From: an uncultured Dokdonia sp.
GTDB lineage: Bacteria; Bacteroidota; Bacteroidia; Flavobacteriales; Flavobacteriaceae
Length of the DNA: 64,000 nucleotides
Assembly: GCF_947496725.1 (NCBI RefSeq)
Contig: NZ_CANMDS010000001.1
Location: 682,001-746,000, forward strand
Direction: 5' to 3'
Notes under the pieces: generated by a model
What the model was told of the DNA's origin: nothing
Seen by the model: the letters and a program-made list of their open reading frames with translations, nothing else
The model's database searches: none
Shown: piece by piece, positions 1 through 9,670 of the stretch
How positions within the stretch are numbered: position 1 is the stretch's first letter
Layout: every line of letters begins with the position of its first letter
Position numbers and translations under genes: made by a program

Positions 1-895
1 GGTCTGCATTAAAGTACATTACTAATGATACTAAAATACCAAAGCCAAAGACAAAAGCCATATAAAGTCTAAACTCCTCATCCTTTAAAATCTTCTGGAT
101 TTTACCCTTAAATGCAAAATAGCTTAATACGAAGTTTGTACCCGCTAGGAGCATAAAGAACGTTATGATGTACTGTATAACTGGCTTATCATTCCAGTAA
201 GCTACACTTGCATTTTTTGTAGAAAACCCTCCAGTTGAGAGTGTACTCAATGCGTGGTTTACCGCATCAAAAAATGACATACCAGCCAGCTTAAGCAAGA
301 TGGTTTCAATCACAGTAAAGCTTACGTAAATTAGCCAGAGACGTTTTGCCGTATCAGTAATTCTAGGGTGTAACTTATCTGCACTAGGTCCTGGAGCTTC
401 GGCCGCAAAGAGCTGCATCCCTCCTATACCTAGCAGTGGCAGTATGGCAATAGCAAGTACGATGATACCCATACCCCCTATCCAGTGTGTGGTAGAGCGC
501 CAGAAGAGAATACTCTTAGGCAACGCTTCTATATCTGTAAGTATGGTGGCGCCTGTTGTGGTATACCCACTTATAGTCTCAAAAAAGGCGTTTGCCACGC
601 CCGGTATAGCTCCTGTAAAAAGGTAAGGCAACATACCACTAAGTGACATAAATAGCCACCCAAAGGTGACAATAATATATCCTTCTCGTTTTTTTACAAT
701 TTTCTCGTGCCCACGTGTCATAAACATAAGCAACGTACCGGCAAATGCAGTAAGCAATGCTGCTGCAGAGACTTCTAGACCTACGCCATCTTTTGCAAGA
801 AAACTTACAAGTGCTGCAATGAGCATAAAGCCGCCATTAAAAAGCAGCAATAATCCCATTAAGTGAAATATAATCTTGTAATTAAGTTTTGGCAT
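1..895 (-). CDS. trkH: TrkH-family potassium uptake membrane subunit (partial, 3' end outside window)
   Basis: Potassium-translocating membrane subunit of the Trk/Ktr system. I translated the minus strand from ATG at 895; the frame stays open to the window edge, so only the N-terminal ~298 residues are present. Seen: hydrophobic helices throughout, a first pore-loop filter SGYTTTGATIL and a second filter-like LSTGGFST, both typical of TrkH/KtrB. The gene starts 5 bp after the trkA stop, so the two form an operon transcribed leftwards with the cytosolic gating subunit first. The start was chosen because MPKLNYK leads directly into the first membrane segment. Very sure of the family; the C-terminal part cannot be judged. 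Confidence 0.92.
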   Translation of the reverse strand, partial: MPKLNYKIIFHLMGLLLLFNGGFMLIAALVSFLAKDGVGLEVSAAALLTAFAGTLLMFMTRGHEKIVKKREGYIIVTFGWLFMSLSGMLPYLFTGAIPGVANAFFETISGYTTTGATILTDIEALPKSILFWRSTTHWIGGMGIIVLAIAILPLLGIGGMQLFAAEAPGPSADKLHPRITDTAKRLWLIYVSFTVIETILLKLAGMSFFDAVNHALSTLSTGGFSTKNASVAYWNDKPVIQYIITFFMLLAGTNFVLSYFAFKGKIQKILKDEEFRLYMAFVFGFGILVSLVMYFNAD

Positions 896-900
896 TGGGG

Positions 901-2250
901 CTAGATAAACATTTCTTCTACTTTTTTAATAGATCTAGGTAAACAGCATACTACTACACGGTCACCCTTTTCTATTCTAAAAGCACCTAAGGCTATAAGA
1001 CCTTGATTATTTCTTACTACTCCTGCTATAGTCGCACTTCTAGGGAAGTCTATGTCTCGTATACGTTTCCCCTGTACCTCAGAAGAGTCCTTTACAATAA
1101 ACTCTAGTAGCTCTGCATTCATATTATTGAGCTTAGTCATTGCTACTACCTCTCCTTTACGGATGTATCTAAAGATATTATTTGCAGCTAGTAGCTTTTT
1201 ATTGATAAGGGTATCAATACCTATACTCTGTGAGAGCTGGAAGTAATCCATATTCTCAACCAGGGCTATAGTTTTTTGTACTCCTTTTGACTTAGCAACC
1301 AGACACGACATAATATTAGTCTCACTATCTCCTGTTACAGAGATAAAGGCATCCATATCGTGTATATTTTCTTCATCTAGTAGTTCTACATTACGACCGT
1401 CACCATTTATAACAAGTGCCTTGGGTAGTAAATCTGCTAGATCAATTGCTTTCTCACGGTTCTTCTCTACTAGTTTTACATTAAATCTATTACTACATAA
1501 ATCTTTTGCAGTTTTTGACCCGATGTTACTACCGCCCAGTATCATAACATTTTTGATGTTTTGACGTATTTTACCAGTGAGCTTGTAAATCTCTTCTACA
1601 CCGCCCTGCACCGTCACAAAATAAATATGATCACCTTCCTTAAAAACAGTATCACCTCTAGGGATCAATGTATATTGTGTTCCTTCTCGCTGTATCGCGA
1701 TAGGCATAAAGTGTAACTCTGGAAAGATTTTTGCTGCCTCTTTTACACTTTTACCTACAAAAGATGCGGTACGTGATAAGGTAGTCCCTACCATAGTAAG
1801 TGCTCCATTATCAAACTCATAACTGTCTGAAAAACCACTCTGGTTAAGTAGTAACTCAATCTCACTTGCCGCTAGACTCTCTGGAGAGATTAACTCATCA
1901 ATCCCAAATTTCTGAAAGCCTGCCAGCTCCTTGTGCTCAATAAACTCTGTGTTAGATATACGAGCAATCGTGCGCTGTGCACCCAGCTGTTTTGCCAGTA
2001 CACAAACCGTGATATTTGTAGTCTCGCTTGCTGTAACTGCGATGAGAAGATCTACTCCCTCAACTCGTGAGTCTTGTAGTATCGCAATAGAGGTTGCGTC
2101 CCCTTTTATAGTTCTGATATCTAGATGCGTGTCTGCATATGACAGACTCTCTCTATTAGTATCAATAAGGGTAATATCTTGAGATTCGTAAGAGAGTAAT
2201 TTTGCTAAGTGAAACCCTACTTCTCCTGCTCCTGCAATGATTATTTTCAT
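901..2250 (-). CDS. trkA: Trk system potassium transporter regulatory subunit TrkA
   Basis: Peripheral NAD(H)-binding subunit that gates TrkH. 449 residues, the usual size of the double-RCK form. Two Rossmann folds are visible: GAGEVG at residues 7-12 and a second glycine-rich turn ([12 protein letters not shown]) near residue 240; each is followed by a TrkA-C segment (around 130-220 and 370-449). First gene of the trkA-trkH unit. A good Bacteroidota -7 box lies 26-33 bases upstream on the same strand. Confidence 0.95.
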   Translation of the reverse strand: MKIIIAGAGEVGFHLAKLLSYESQDITLIDTNRESLSYADTHLDIRTIKGDATSIAILQDSRVEGVDLLIAVTASETTNITVCVLAKQLGAQRTIARISNTEFIEHKELAGFQKFGIDELISPESLAASEIELLLNQSGFSDSYEFDNGALTMVGTTLSRTASFVGKSVKEAAKIFPELHFMPIAIQREGTQYTLIPRGDTVFKEGDHIYFVTVQGGVEEIYKLTGKIRQNIKNVMILGGSNIGSKTAKDLCSNRFNVKLVEKNREKAIDLADLLPKALVINGDGRNVELLDEENIHDMDAFISVTGDSETNIMSCLVAKSKGVQKTIALVENMDYFQLSQSIGIDTLINKKLLAANNIFRYIRKGEVVAMTKLNNMNAELLEFIVKDSSEVQGKRIRDIDFPRSATIAGVVRNNQGLIALGAFRIEKGDRVVVCCLPRSIKKVEEMFI

Positions 2251-2275
2251 AAATGGATGTGCTCAAAAATGCGTA

Positions 2276-2283
2276 CAAAGATA
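2276..2283 (-). promoter_or_regulatory. -7 promoter box of trkA
   Basis: Minus strand reads TATCTTTG, an exact match to the Bacteroidota TAnnTTTG element. No convincing TTG -33 box at ideal spacing. Confidence 0.6.
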
Positions 2284-2347
2284 CTACATAGGTGATGGAT
2301 TAAAAAAATTGCAAGGGTTTATTGCCAGTTTGGAGGGCTTTGTAGGT

Positions 2348-2362
2348 GCGCTTTCGCGAAAA
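2348..2362. repeat. Iterated palindrome copy 1 (degenerate)
   Basis: GCGCTTTCGCGAAA; right arm degenerates into an A run. Lies in the trkA-ubiE divergent gap. Confidence 0.7.
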
Positions 2363-2462
2363 AAACGAACGGTATTCAAAATAACTAAGCATCTGGAGTT
2401 GAAACCCAGACCAAGACAAATAAGCTTTCGTCAAGAAGATAAAGGGGTTATGGATTATAATT

Positions 2463-2475
2463 TTTCGCGAAAGCG
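2463..2475. repeat. Iterated palindrome copy 2 (partial), abutting the ubiE -7 box
   Basis: TTTCGCGAAAGCG immediately followed by the TATCTTTG promoter box of ubiE, so the repeat occupies the spacer between the -33 and -7 regions. Confidence 0.7.
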
Positions 2476-2476
2476 T

Positions 2477-2484
2477 TATCTTTG
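2477..2484 (+). promoter_or_regulatory. -7 promoter box of ubiE
   Basis: TATCTTTG, exact TAnnTTTG match, 14 bases before the chosen ubiE ATG. It shows that the longer upstream reading frame is not the real start. Confidence 0.65.
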
Positions 2485-2497
2485 TAAAAAAATTGAA

Positions 2498-3226
2498 ATG
2501 GCCAAAAAGGTAACCCCATATAAGTCTTCAGACCAGTCTAAAAAAGAGCAAGTAGAGCAAATGTTTGATAACATTTCTGGCGAGTATGACGGTCTTAACC
2601 GTGTGATCTCTTTTGGGATAGACGTAAAGTGGCGCAAGAAGGTGGTACAACTTGTGGCAGATACTAACCCAGATTCTATCCTTGACATTGCAACAGGTAC
2701 AGGAGACCTCATTATTAATATGGCAAGTACAAATGCTAGTAAACTAGTAGGTCTTGACATCTCTGAAGGAATGCTATCTGTAGGCCGAAAGAAAATTGCT
2801 GCCAAAGAACTTGATGACCGCATCGAGATGATGCAGGCAGATAGTGAGAATATGCCCTTTGAAGACCATACTTTTGATGCTATTACTGTAGCCTTTGGGG
2901 TACGTAATTTTGAAACATTAGAAAAAGGCCTAGCAGAGATACTACGCGTACTAAAACCAGGAGGGATTTTTGTGATATTAGAAACCTCTGTCCCTACAAA
3001 AACACCTTTTAAACAAGGATACAACTTCCACTCTAAAGTGATCTTACCTACCGTGGGTAAACTCTTTTCTAAAGACAAAAATGCTTACGGCTACCTGAGC
3101 GAAAGCGCAAATGCATTTCCTTTTGGAGAGGTACTCAACAATATTTTACGTAAAATTGGGTTTAAAGACGTGCAACATAAGCCACAAACCTTTGGCGTTG
3201 CAACAATTTACACGGCTACAAAATAA
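2498..3226 (+). CDS. ubiE: Demethylmenaquinone methyltransferase (UbiE/MenG)
   Basis: SAM-dependent C-methyltransferase that makes menaquinone from demethylmenaquinone, the last step of the respiratory quinone pathway. 242 residues from ATG 2498, matching the family length. The frame is open back to 2237 but that stretch contains the promoter and a repeat, so I reject it. Motif I is [12 protein letters not shown]; the UbiE signature AFGVRNFE and the family-typical [14 protein letters not shown] are present. porT starts 4 bases after its stop, so the two are probably co-transcribed, an arrangement familiar from other flavobacteria. Confidence 0.94.
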   Translation: MAKKVTPYKSSDQSKKEQVEQMFDNISGEYDGLNRVISFGIDVKWRKKVVQLVADTNPDSILDIATGTGDLIINMASTNASKLVGLDISEGMLSVGRKKIAAKELDDRIEMMQADSENMPFEDHTFDAITVAFGVRNFETLEKGLAEILRVLKPGGIFVILETSVPTKTPFKQGYNFHSKVILPTVGKLFSKDKNAYGYLSESANAFPFGEVLNNILRKIGFKDVQHKPQTFGVATIYTATK

Positions 3227-3230
3227 TTTT

Positions 3231-3935
3231 ATGCGCACATACATTGCTGTAATAGCACTTGTTTTAGGTTTTTCTTCGGTTAATGCTCAGTGGTTATCTA
3301 GACCCAGAGTTCAGAATGATCAAAACTTTGATAAAAAACCTATTTCTTGGGGATACTACTTTGGTGTAAACTCAATGGATTATAATTTTGATTATCAAAA
3401 TGAACAAGAAGACATACAGGTTGAAAAAACTGTAGGTTTTAATGTAGGCCTCATAGGTGACTTACGACTCTCTGAGTTTGTGAGTTTACGTACTGAGCCA
3501 GGACTTATCTACACACAGCGTAATCTTATGTATGCGCCAGACCCACGTTTTGACAGTGAGGCAGACTTACTAAGAGAAGTACCTTCTACCTATATATACC
3601 TACCGCTTGCGCTTAAATTTAATACGAGAAGGCTTAATAATGTGCGCCCTTATGTACAGTTTGGCGTAGCTACTGTAACGAATTTATCTAGTAATGAGGA
3701 GAATCCAGACGACAACTTTGCTGGACAGTTCCGTACAACCTCTAGTCCTTTCTTTTATGAGATGGCTATAGGTGTAGAATTATATCTCTACTACTTTAAA
3801 TTTATACCTAGTATAAAAGGTGTCTTTGCCGCGTCTGACGAGTTAGTACGTGATAATAGACCCAACAGTCCTTGGACGGGTAATATTACAAAGATGCAAA
3901 CCAGAGGTGTGTTCTTAAACTTCACCTTTCAGTAA
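3231..3935 (+). CDS. porT: PorT/SprT-like T9SS outer-membrane barrel protein
   Basis: 234 residues with a clear signal peptide (MRTYIAVIALVLGFSSVNA, cleavage before QW) followed by alternating beta-strand segments rich in aromatic and glycine residues, as in PorT-family beta-barrels. The frame stays open upstream to 3111 inside ubiE, but only ATG 3231 gives a signal peptide. PorT (SprT in Flavobacterium johnsoniae) is required for the type IX secretion/gliding system and typically lies next to ubiE, which is what is seen here. The call rests on context plus barrel-like composition, so a generic porin-family protein remains possible. Confidence 0.75.
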   Translation: MRTYIAVIALVLGFSSVNAQWLSRPRVQNDQNFDKKPISWGYYFGVNSMDYNFDYQNEQEDIQVEKTVGFNVGLIGDLRLSEFVSLRTEPGLIYTQRNLMYAPDPRFDSEADLLREVPSTYIYLPLALKFNTRRLNNVRPYVQFGVATVTNLSSNEENPDDNFAGQFRTTSSPFFYEMAIGVELYLYYFKFIPSIKGVFAASDELVRDNRPNSPWTGNITKMQTRGVFLNFTFQ

Positions 3936-3945
3936 GACGGCGCTA

Positions 3946-4686
3946 CTACCCTCTTTTAAACTCACTTAAACAAATTGCCGTTGCCGTTGCTACGTTAAGA
4001 CTTTCGGTAGCTTGTGTGATGCCAAATCTAGGTATAGCAACACGCTTTGTAACAAGCTGCTCGATACCTGTAGAGATTCCGTTTGCCTCGTTACCCATTA
4101 CAATCACACCCTCTTGCGGCAGTGATGCTGCATAAATATTTTCTCCATCCATAAAGGTTCCAAAAACGGGACGGTCTTCATTAGACAAGTATGTATCAAT
4201 ATCTGTATAAATAATATCCACTCGCGTGAGCGAGCCCATTGTGGCCTGCACCACCTTAGGGTTATAACAATCTACAGTAGCCTTTGAGCACACCAGCTGC
4301 TTTATCCCAAACCAATCGCAAAGACGTATAATAGTACCCAGGTTACCAGGGTCACGTACATCATCTAGCACAACGGTAAGCCCAGACCTATCTATAGCTA
4401 TTGCTTCTGGCATTTTAAATGTTGCCACTGCCTTCTGTGCGGTTTTTAAAAAGGTGAGTTTCTTAAGCTCAGCTGGAGTTGCTTCATTTACTTTAGACTG
4501 GTCTTGGGGTGATAACGCTTTCGCGAAAGCGGAAACATCTTCCGTATGTAATTCTACAAGCTCTAGTGATGATAAAAGAAGTTCATTTACAACCTTAATA
4601 CCCTCTGCAACGAAAACACCTTCGCGCTGGCGGTACTTTTTTTGCCCTAAACTCGTTATTCGTTTGATTGTATTTTTGCTTACCAC
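3946..4686 (-). CDS. TrmH/SpoU-family RNA 2'-O-methyltransferase
   Basis: SPOUT-class RNA ribose methyltransferase. I start it at GTG 4686, giving VSKNTIKRITSLGQKKYR, the normal N-terminus of this family; the open frame upstream to 4797 overlaps tamL and is implausible. N-terminal L30-like substrate-binding domain (residues 1-95), then the SPOUT knot with VVLDDVRDPGNLGTIIR, VIVMGNEANGIS and IPRFGITQATESLNVATA, the three family motifs. A perfect copy of the iterated palindrome lies in frame at 4516-4531 and encodes AFAKA in the linker between the domains. The exact RNA target cannot be told. Confidence 0.88.
   Translation of the reverse strand: MVSKNTIKRITSLGQKKYRQREGVFVAEGIKVVNELLLSSLELVELHTEDVSAFAKALSPQDQSKVNEATPAELKKLTFLKTAQKAVATFKMPEAIAIDRSGLTVVLDDVRDPGNLGTIIRLCDWFGIKQLVCSKATVDCYNPKVVQATMGSLTRVDIIYTDIDTYLSNEDRPVFGTFMDGENIYAASLPQEGVIVMGNEANGISTGIEQLVTKRVAIPRFGITQATESLNVATATAICLSEFKRG
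4516..4531. repeat. Iterated palindrome copy 3 (perfect, inside the SpoU-family gene)
   Basis: CGCTTTCGCGAAAGCG, perfect 16-mer, translated as AFAKA in the methyltransferase interdomain linker. Confidence 0.9.
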
Positions 4687-4724
4687 GATTAAGATGTACT
4701 TTTGAAAATGATGAAAACGCCCTA

Positions 4725-7295
4725 TTGAAAACAACTTGTACAAAAATATCACTATTTCTGGTAGTGGCACTCTTTCTGTTAGGTTGTAACGCAACAAAAC
4801 GAGTTCCCGCAGATGGTCACCTCCTTACAGAAAACACTATTTATGATGGTGAAGATAAAGTAGGCGAGCCACGTCTTTACAATTACCTCTATCAAAAACC
4901 TAACACTAGGCTACCCCTCATAGGTACGCCCCTACGACTATACATTTATAATCTAGCAAGGCCTAATATAGATTCTATACTAGATGTACAACGTGCTGCA
5001 AGTGCAAAAAGATATACCTTTTGGGAGCGCGTACTTTCTGAAAAGCAAGTAGAAGCCGTGCGTAATTTTAAAAAGAATTTTAATAATGGTATTAAAAAGA
5101 CTGGTGAAGCACCAGCCATCGTCACAGAAGCCATAACCGAAAAATCTGCACAACGCCTTACTGCTTATTATGTAAACAATGGCTATTTTAATGCTAACGT
5201 AGCTTATGATATTAAGAAAGACAGCAACCAGCGAGCATCTATAGATTATAAGGTTAAGAAGGGCAACCCCTACTTTTTAGATAGTATTACCCCTATCATT
5301 GCTTCTCCGGTAGCAGATTCTATTTATTATGTACATAAAGACAAGTCTGTTCTAAAACCAGGAGAGCGATATGCCACAGCAAATATTAATGCAGAGACAC
5401 AACGCCTTACAGAGCTTTTTAGAAACAACGGGCTCTACCATTTTGAGTCTGATTATATACGTCTAGTAGGTGACACCGTTAAAACAAATCACAAGGCAAA
5501 TCTTGAATATATTATAGACAACCCTACAGAGACTGTAAATGACTCTACGTATGAGGTTCCTTTTAAAGTGCACAAAGTATCTAGCGTGAACATCATCACA
5601 GATTATAGTTATGAGAACCGCAATAAAACTTTTAACGACTCTCTTATAAGTGATAGCTTTAATATCTATGCTTATGATAAAATAAACTATAGACCTAAAG
5701 CACTTACAGACATTATCCCCCTTAAGCCTGGCACTATCTACCGCGATGTAGACCGCATACAGAGTTTGAGCAGGTTGAGTAGGCTTGGTACATTTAAATA
5801 CCCAAGTATCTCGTACATCGAAGACCCGGCAGATAGTACACGTTCTGATCTCATAGCGAGCATACGACTCACCCCGCTAGAAAAATATAAGCTTAGGGCA
5901 GATTTTGATGTCTCTACCTCAAATATTCAAGACTTTGGGATTGCTGGTTTTGGGTCGCTATTAATTCGTAATATCTTTAGAGGAGCAGAAACACTTGAAA
6001 TCTCTGGTCGTGGAAGTGTAGGAGCATCTGATGATGCGGCAAACCCAGACGATAGTTTCTTTAACATCTCTGAGATAGGTGCAGATATGCGTCTCACCTT
6101 CCCACGTATATTTTTTCCTTTTAACACTAATAAATGGATACCTGCAGAGTGGCAACCTAACACCCGTTTTAACCTAGGTGTAGGCATACAACAAAATATA
6201 GGTCTAGATAAACAAACTGTGAGCGGTAGTCTAACATATAACTGGAGCCCCTCTTGGAAAAGATCTTTTAGCGTAGATCTTGTAAATGCACAATATGTGC
6301 GTAACCTTAACCCAGATAACTATTTTAACATCTACAGAAATAGTTATGATGATTTAAACACCATAGCTCAAAACAATCAGGCAGATGTAAACCCAGCATA
6401 CTTCACTACAGATGCTAGTGGCGAGGTAAATCTCTCTATCCCTTTTGGCGCAGAGCAGTTTATAAATGATGTAGATAATGGCGCTTCAGGCAGCATTGCC
6501 CAAGGCGATGTAGATGATATACAAGCCATAGGAGAGCGTCAAGAAAGACTTACTGAGGATAACCTTATTGTATCTCTTAACATATCACATATATATGACA
6601 ATAGAGAAAACCTGTTTGATGAGACATTTAGCCGTTTTAGAACACGTATCGAGCTTGCGGGAAATGCGCTAGCGCTCGCTGGCAACATTGCAAACACAAG
6701 TAGAAATGAAGATGGTAACAAAAGCCTCTTTGGTGTAGTATACTCACAGTATGTAAAGACAGAGCTAGACTACTCTCGTCACTGGGACTTAGGTAATAAT
6801 AATATCATCGCCGCAAGAGCATTTGGTGGTATTGCCATTCCTTATGGCAACTCTGGGAGTATTCCTTTTATACGTAGTTTCTTTGGTGGTGGGTCTAATG
6901 ATAACAGAGCCTGGAGAGCCTATGACCTAGGTCCAGGAAGTAGCGGTAGCCCCAATGAGTTTAATGAAGCAAATATGAAACTTGCTTTTAACTTAGAGTA
7001 TCGTTTTGACCTCATAGGCCCTATAGAAGGTGCGCTCTTTACAGACGCTGGTAATATCTGGAACGTGTTTGATAATGTAGAAGATGAGGCCTCAAGATTT
7101 ACTGGGTTTGAGAGTTTACAAGAGCTAGCATTAGGTTCAGGTTTTGGATTACGATGGGATTTTGACTTTTTTGCGCTTCGTTTTGACGTAGGTTTCAAAA
7201 CCTACAACCCTGCGCTTGCAGAGGGTGACAGATGGTTTACCCAGTACAACTTTTCAAATGCAGTATATAATGTGGGAATCAACTACCCTTTTTAA
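4725..7295 (+). CDS. tamL: TamL-type Omp85 lipoprotein (BamA/TamA family barrel)
   Basis: Outer-membrane Omp85 protein of the TamA class with a lipoprotein signal. From TTG 4725 the protein starts MKTTCTKISLFLVVALFLLGC: positive N-region, hydrophobic core, lipobox LLGC; 856 residues. Residues ~20-380 are POTRA-like repeats (paired helices plus KVKKGNPYFLDSI and similar); residues ~400-856 form the 16-strand barrel, ending NVGINYPF with a terminal aromatic. Lipidation of a TamA homologue is the Bacteroidota form called TamL, thought to act with TamB in outer-membrane biogenesis. Divergent from the methyltransferase with only 38 bp between; both genes appear to use non-ATG starts. A TTG at 4668 is the alternative start. 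Confidence 0.85.
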   Translation: MKTTCTKISLFLVVALFLLGCNATKRVPADGHLLTENTIYDGEDKVGEPRLYNYLYQKPNTRLPLIGTPLRLYIYNLARPNIDSILDVQRAASAKRYTFWERVLSEKQVEAVRNFKKNFNNGIKKTGEAPAIVTEAITEKSAQRLTAYYVNNGYFNANVAYDIKKDSNQRASIDYKVKKGNPYFLDSITPIIASPVADSIYYVHKDKSVLKPGERYATANINAETQRLTELFRNNGLYHFESDYIRLVGDTVKTNHKANLEYIIDNPTETVNDSTYEVPFKVHKVSSVNIITDYSYENRNKTFNDSLISDSFNIYAYDKINYRPKALTDIIPLKPGTIYRDVDRIQSLSRLSRLGTFKYPSISYIEDPADSTRSDLIASIRLTPLEKYKLRADFDVSTSNIQDFGIAGFGSLLIRNIFRGAETLEISGRGSVGASDDAANPDDSFFNISEIGADMRLTFPRIFFPFNTNKWIPAEWQPNTRFNLGVGIQQNIGLDKQTVSGSLTYNWSPSWKRSFSVDLVNAQYVRNLNPDNYFNIYRNSYDDLNTIAQNNQADVNPAYFTTDASGEVNLSIPFGAEQFINDVDNGASGSIAQGDVDDIQAIGERQERLTEDNLIVSLNISHIYDNRENLFDETFSRFRTRIELAGNALALAGNIANTSRNEDGNKSLFGVVYSQYVKTELDYSRHWDLGNNNIIAARAFGGIAIPYGNSGSIPFIRSFFGGGSNDNRAWRAYDLGPGSSGSPNEFNEANMKLAFNLEYRFDLIGPIEGALFTDAGNIWNVFDNVEDEASRFTGFESLQELALGSGFGLRWDFDFFALRFDVGFKTYNPALAEGDRWFTQYNFSNAVYNVGINYPF

Positions 7296-7364
7296 GCATT
7301 ATAGCTAGTATAAAAATCCTACCATAGTCACCTCACTTTAAATACTTGATGTGGTTGTTATTAT

Positions 7365-7380
7365 GCTTTCGCGAAAGCGT
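7365..7380. repeat. Iterated palindrome copy 4 (one mismatch)
   Basis: GCTTTCGCGAAAGCGT between tamL and fbaA; left outer C is replaced by T. Confidence 0.85.
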
Positions 7381-7476
7381 AATTCTCCTAAAACGTTATC
7401 GTAGTAACCCACCTCTCAAGGACAATAAACGAGTAATATTTACTACTTTTACTACATAAAATTTTAAACTCATACA

Positions 7477-8544
7477 ATGTCGCATTCTATAAAACCAGGT
7501 GTTGCCACAGGGCACGAAGTACAAGCAATTTTTAACTATGCAAAAGAGAAAGGCTTTGCCCTTCCTGCTGTAAATGTTATAGGGTCTAACAGTATAAACA
7601 CTGTACTAGAAACTGCAGCTTCACTTAACGCCCCTGTAATCATACAGTTTTCTAACGGTGGTGCTCAGTTTAACGCTGGTAAAGGACTAAGCAATGAAAA
7701 CCAGCAGGCAGCCGTACTAGGTGCTGTAGCTGGAGCAAAGCACGTACACGAGCTTGCAAAGGCATACGGAGCAACAGTTATTTTACACACAGATCACTGT
7801 GCAAAGAAGTTACTGCCTTGGATAGACGGTTTACTAGATGCTAGTGAGGCTTATTATAAGGAACACGGTCACTCTCTCTTCAGCTCTCATATGATAGACC
7901 TAAGTGAGGAGCCAATAGAAGAAAATATAGAAATCTGTAAAGGATATCTTGAGCGTATGGCAAAAATGGATATGACGCTCGAAATAGAACTAGGTATCAC
8001 TGGTGGTGAAGAAGATGGTGTAGATAATAGCGATGTAGATGACTCAAAATTATATACACAACCAGAAGAAGTTGCTTATGCTTATGAAGAACTAAGCAAG
8101 GTAAGTGATCAATTTACTATCGCAGCAGCCTTTGGAAACGTACACGGAGTTTACAAGCCAGGTAATGTAAAGCTTACACCAAAAATTCTTAAAAACTCAC
8201 AAGAGCATATTTCTGAAAAATATGGAAAAGAGCACAACCATATAGATTTTGTTTTTCACGGAGGAAGTGGCTCAACTGTAGAAGAAATACGCGAGGCTAT
8301 AGGATACGGTACTGTAAAGATGAATATTGATACAGATTTACAGTATGCTACCGCAGAGGGTATACGTGATTACTTTGGAGAAAATGCCGAGTATCTTAAA
8401 ACACAAATAGGAAACCCTACCGGTGATGATTCTCCTAACAAAAAGTTTTATGACCCACGCGTATGGTTACGCAAGGCAGAAGGAACAATGGGAGCACGTC
8501 TCAAAAAGGCTTTTGAAGACCTTAATAATATAGATACACTCTAG
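7477..8544 (+). CDS. fbaA: Fructose-bisphosphate aldolase, class II
   Basis: Zinc-dependent aldolase interconverting fructose 1,6-bisphosphate with DHAP and glyceraldehyde 3-phosphate in glycolysis and gluconeogenesis. 355 residues, the length of the E. coli FbaA (class IIA) type. Zinc ligands: HTDHC (about residue 107-111), the glutamate in ELGITGGEEDGVDN, and histidines in NVHGVY and VFHGGSGS. A strong hairpin terminator follows within 25 bp, so it is monocistronic. Confidence 0.96.
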   Translation: MSHSIKPGVATGHEVQAIFNYAKEKGFALPAVNVIGSNSINTVLETAASLNAPVIIQFSNGGAQFNAGKGLSNENQQAAVLGAVAGAKHVHELAKAYGATVILHTDHCAKKLLPWIDGLLDASEAYYKEHGHSLFSSHMIDLSEEPIEENIEICKGYLERMAKMDMTLEIELGITGGEEDGVDNSDVDDSKLYTQPEEVAYAYEELSKVSDQFTIAAAFGNVHGVYKPGNVKLTPKILKNSQEHISEKYGKEHNHIDFVFHGGSGSTVEEIREAIGYGTVKMNIDTDLQYATAEGIRDYFGENAEYLKTQIGNPTGDDSPNKKFYDPRVWLRKAEGTMGARLKKAFEDLNNIDTL

Positions 8545-8565
8545 TAATCAATATATTATTACTTA

Positions 8566-8607
8566 CAAAAAGGGATTATATCAAAATTGCTTGATATAAT
8601 CCCTTTT
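8566..8607 (+). terminator. Terminator after fbaA
   Basis: Arms AAAAAGGGATTATATCAA (8566-8583) and TTGATATAATCCCTTTT (8591-8607) pair perfectly, with a T run at the 3' side. Confidence 0.85.
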
Positions 8608-8643
8608 ACGTATTTTTACAGCTTATTATTTTGAATTTTTAAA

Positions 8644-8657
8644 CGCTTACGCGAAAG
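8644..8657. repeat. Iterated palindrome copy 5 (degenerate)
   Basis: CGCTTACGCGAAAG, one change in the centre (TTTC to TTAC); upstream of accD. Confidence 0.6.
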
Positions 8658-8727
8658 GTTGATAACACACATAGACGCCTTTGCTAAGAATAACTAATAT
8701 ACCCTTAACCAAATTCAAACACCTTAT

Positions 8728-9585
8728 ATGGCTTGGTTTAAACGTAAAGACAAAGGAATACACACAGCAACAGAGGATAAAAAGGATACTCCTAAAGGAC
8801 TCTGGTATAAATCACCTACTGGTAAAATAGTAGATACAGAAGAGCTAGAAAAAAACTTTTACATCTCTCCAGAAGATGGGTACCACGTACGCATAGGGAG
8901 TAATGAGTATTTTGAAATACTCTTTGATGATAACAAATACAAAGAGCTAGATGCAAAGCTTACCTCTAAAGATCCTCTAAAATTTGAAGACAAAAAGGCG
9001 TATGCAGATCGTCTAGTTGCCGCTCAAGAAAAGACTGGACTTAAAGATGCTGTGCGTACAGCTGTAGGTAAATCAAAAGGTGCAGATCTAGTGATAGCTT
9101 GTATGGATTTTAGCTTCATAGGTGGATCTATGGGAAGCGTTGTAGGAGAAAAAATTGCACGTGCTGCAGACTACTCTCTTAAAAATAACATCCCTTTTAT
9201 GATCATCTCAAAATCTGGTGGTGCTCGTATGATGGAAGCTGCGCTTTCTCTTATGCAACTAGCAAAAACAAGTTCTAAACTTGCCCAACTAGCAGATGCT
9301 GGCATACCTTACATATCACTATGTACAGATCCTACCACTGGAGGAACAACTGCCTCTTTTGCAATGCTAGGAGACATTAATATCTCTGAGCCAGGAGCAC
9401 TTATAGGCTTTGCTGGACCACGTGTAGTGCGTGATACTACTGGTAAAGAATTACCAGAAGGCTTCCAGACTGCAGAGTTTGTACAAGAACACGGTTTCTT
9501 AGATTTTATAACACCTAGACAAGAACTTAAAGGTAAAATAAATCTCTACTTAGACCTTATTCTAAATAGACCAGTGAGAGCTTAA
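8728..9585 (+). CDS. accD: Acetyl-CoA carboxylase carboxyltransferase subunit beta
   Basis: Beta subunit of the carboxyltransferase that makes malonyl-CoA for fatty acid synthesis. 285 residues. The crotonase-like core is intact: [49 protein letters not shown] and FAGPRVV. Unusual against the E. coli type: the N-terminal four-cysteine zinc ribbon is absent. The corresponding stretch ([17 protein letters not shown]) contains no cysteine at all although its length is kept. As far as I recall other flavobacterial AccD proteins look the same. Single gene between terminators. Confidence 0.95.
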   Translation: MAWFKRKDKGIHTATEDKKDTPKGLWYKSPTGKIVDTEELEKNFYISPEDGYHVRIGSNEYFEILFDDNKYKELDAKLTSKDPLKFEDKKAYADRLVAAQEKTGLKDAVRTAVGKSKGADLVIACMDFSFIGGSMGSVVGEKIARAADYSLKNNIPFMIISKSGGARMMEAALSLMQLAKTSSKLAQLADAGIPYISLCTDPTTGGTTASFAMLGDINISEPGALIGFAGPRVVRDTTGKELPEGFQTAEFVQEHGFLDFITPRQELKGKINLYLDLILNRPVRA

Positions 9586-9604
9586 CTCTCTTAATAAATA
9601 AAAT

Positions 9605-9630
9605 AAAAGCGGCTCTTTGAGCCGCTTTTT
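9605..9630. terminator. Bidirectional terminator between accD and the polyprenyl synthase
   Basis: AAAAGCGGCTC-ttt-GAGCCGCTTTTT; A run and T run on both sides serve the two convergent genes. Confidence 0.9.
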
Positions 9631-9670
9631 ATGTTTGTACGCTTTACAAAACATAGAGTTTTTACAAGCA

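Noticed and set aside
2237-2497. Extension of the ubiE reading frame to 2237
   Set aside because: It runs through a promoter box (TATCTTTG) and two palindrome copies, and the added residues do not match UbiE.
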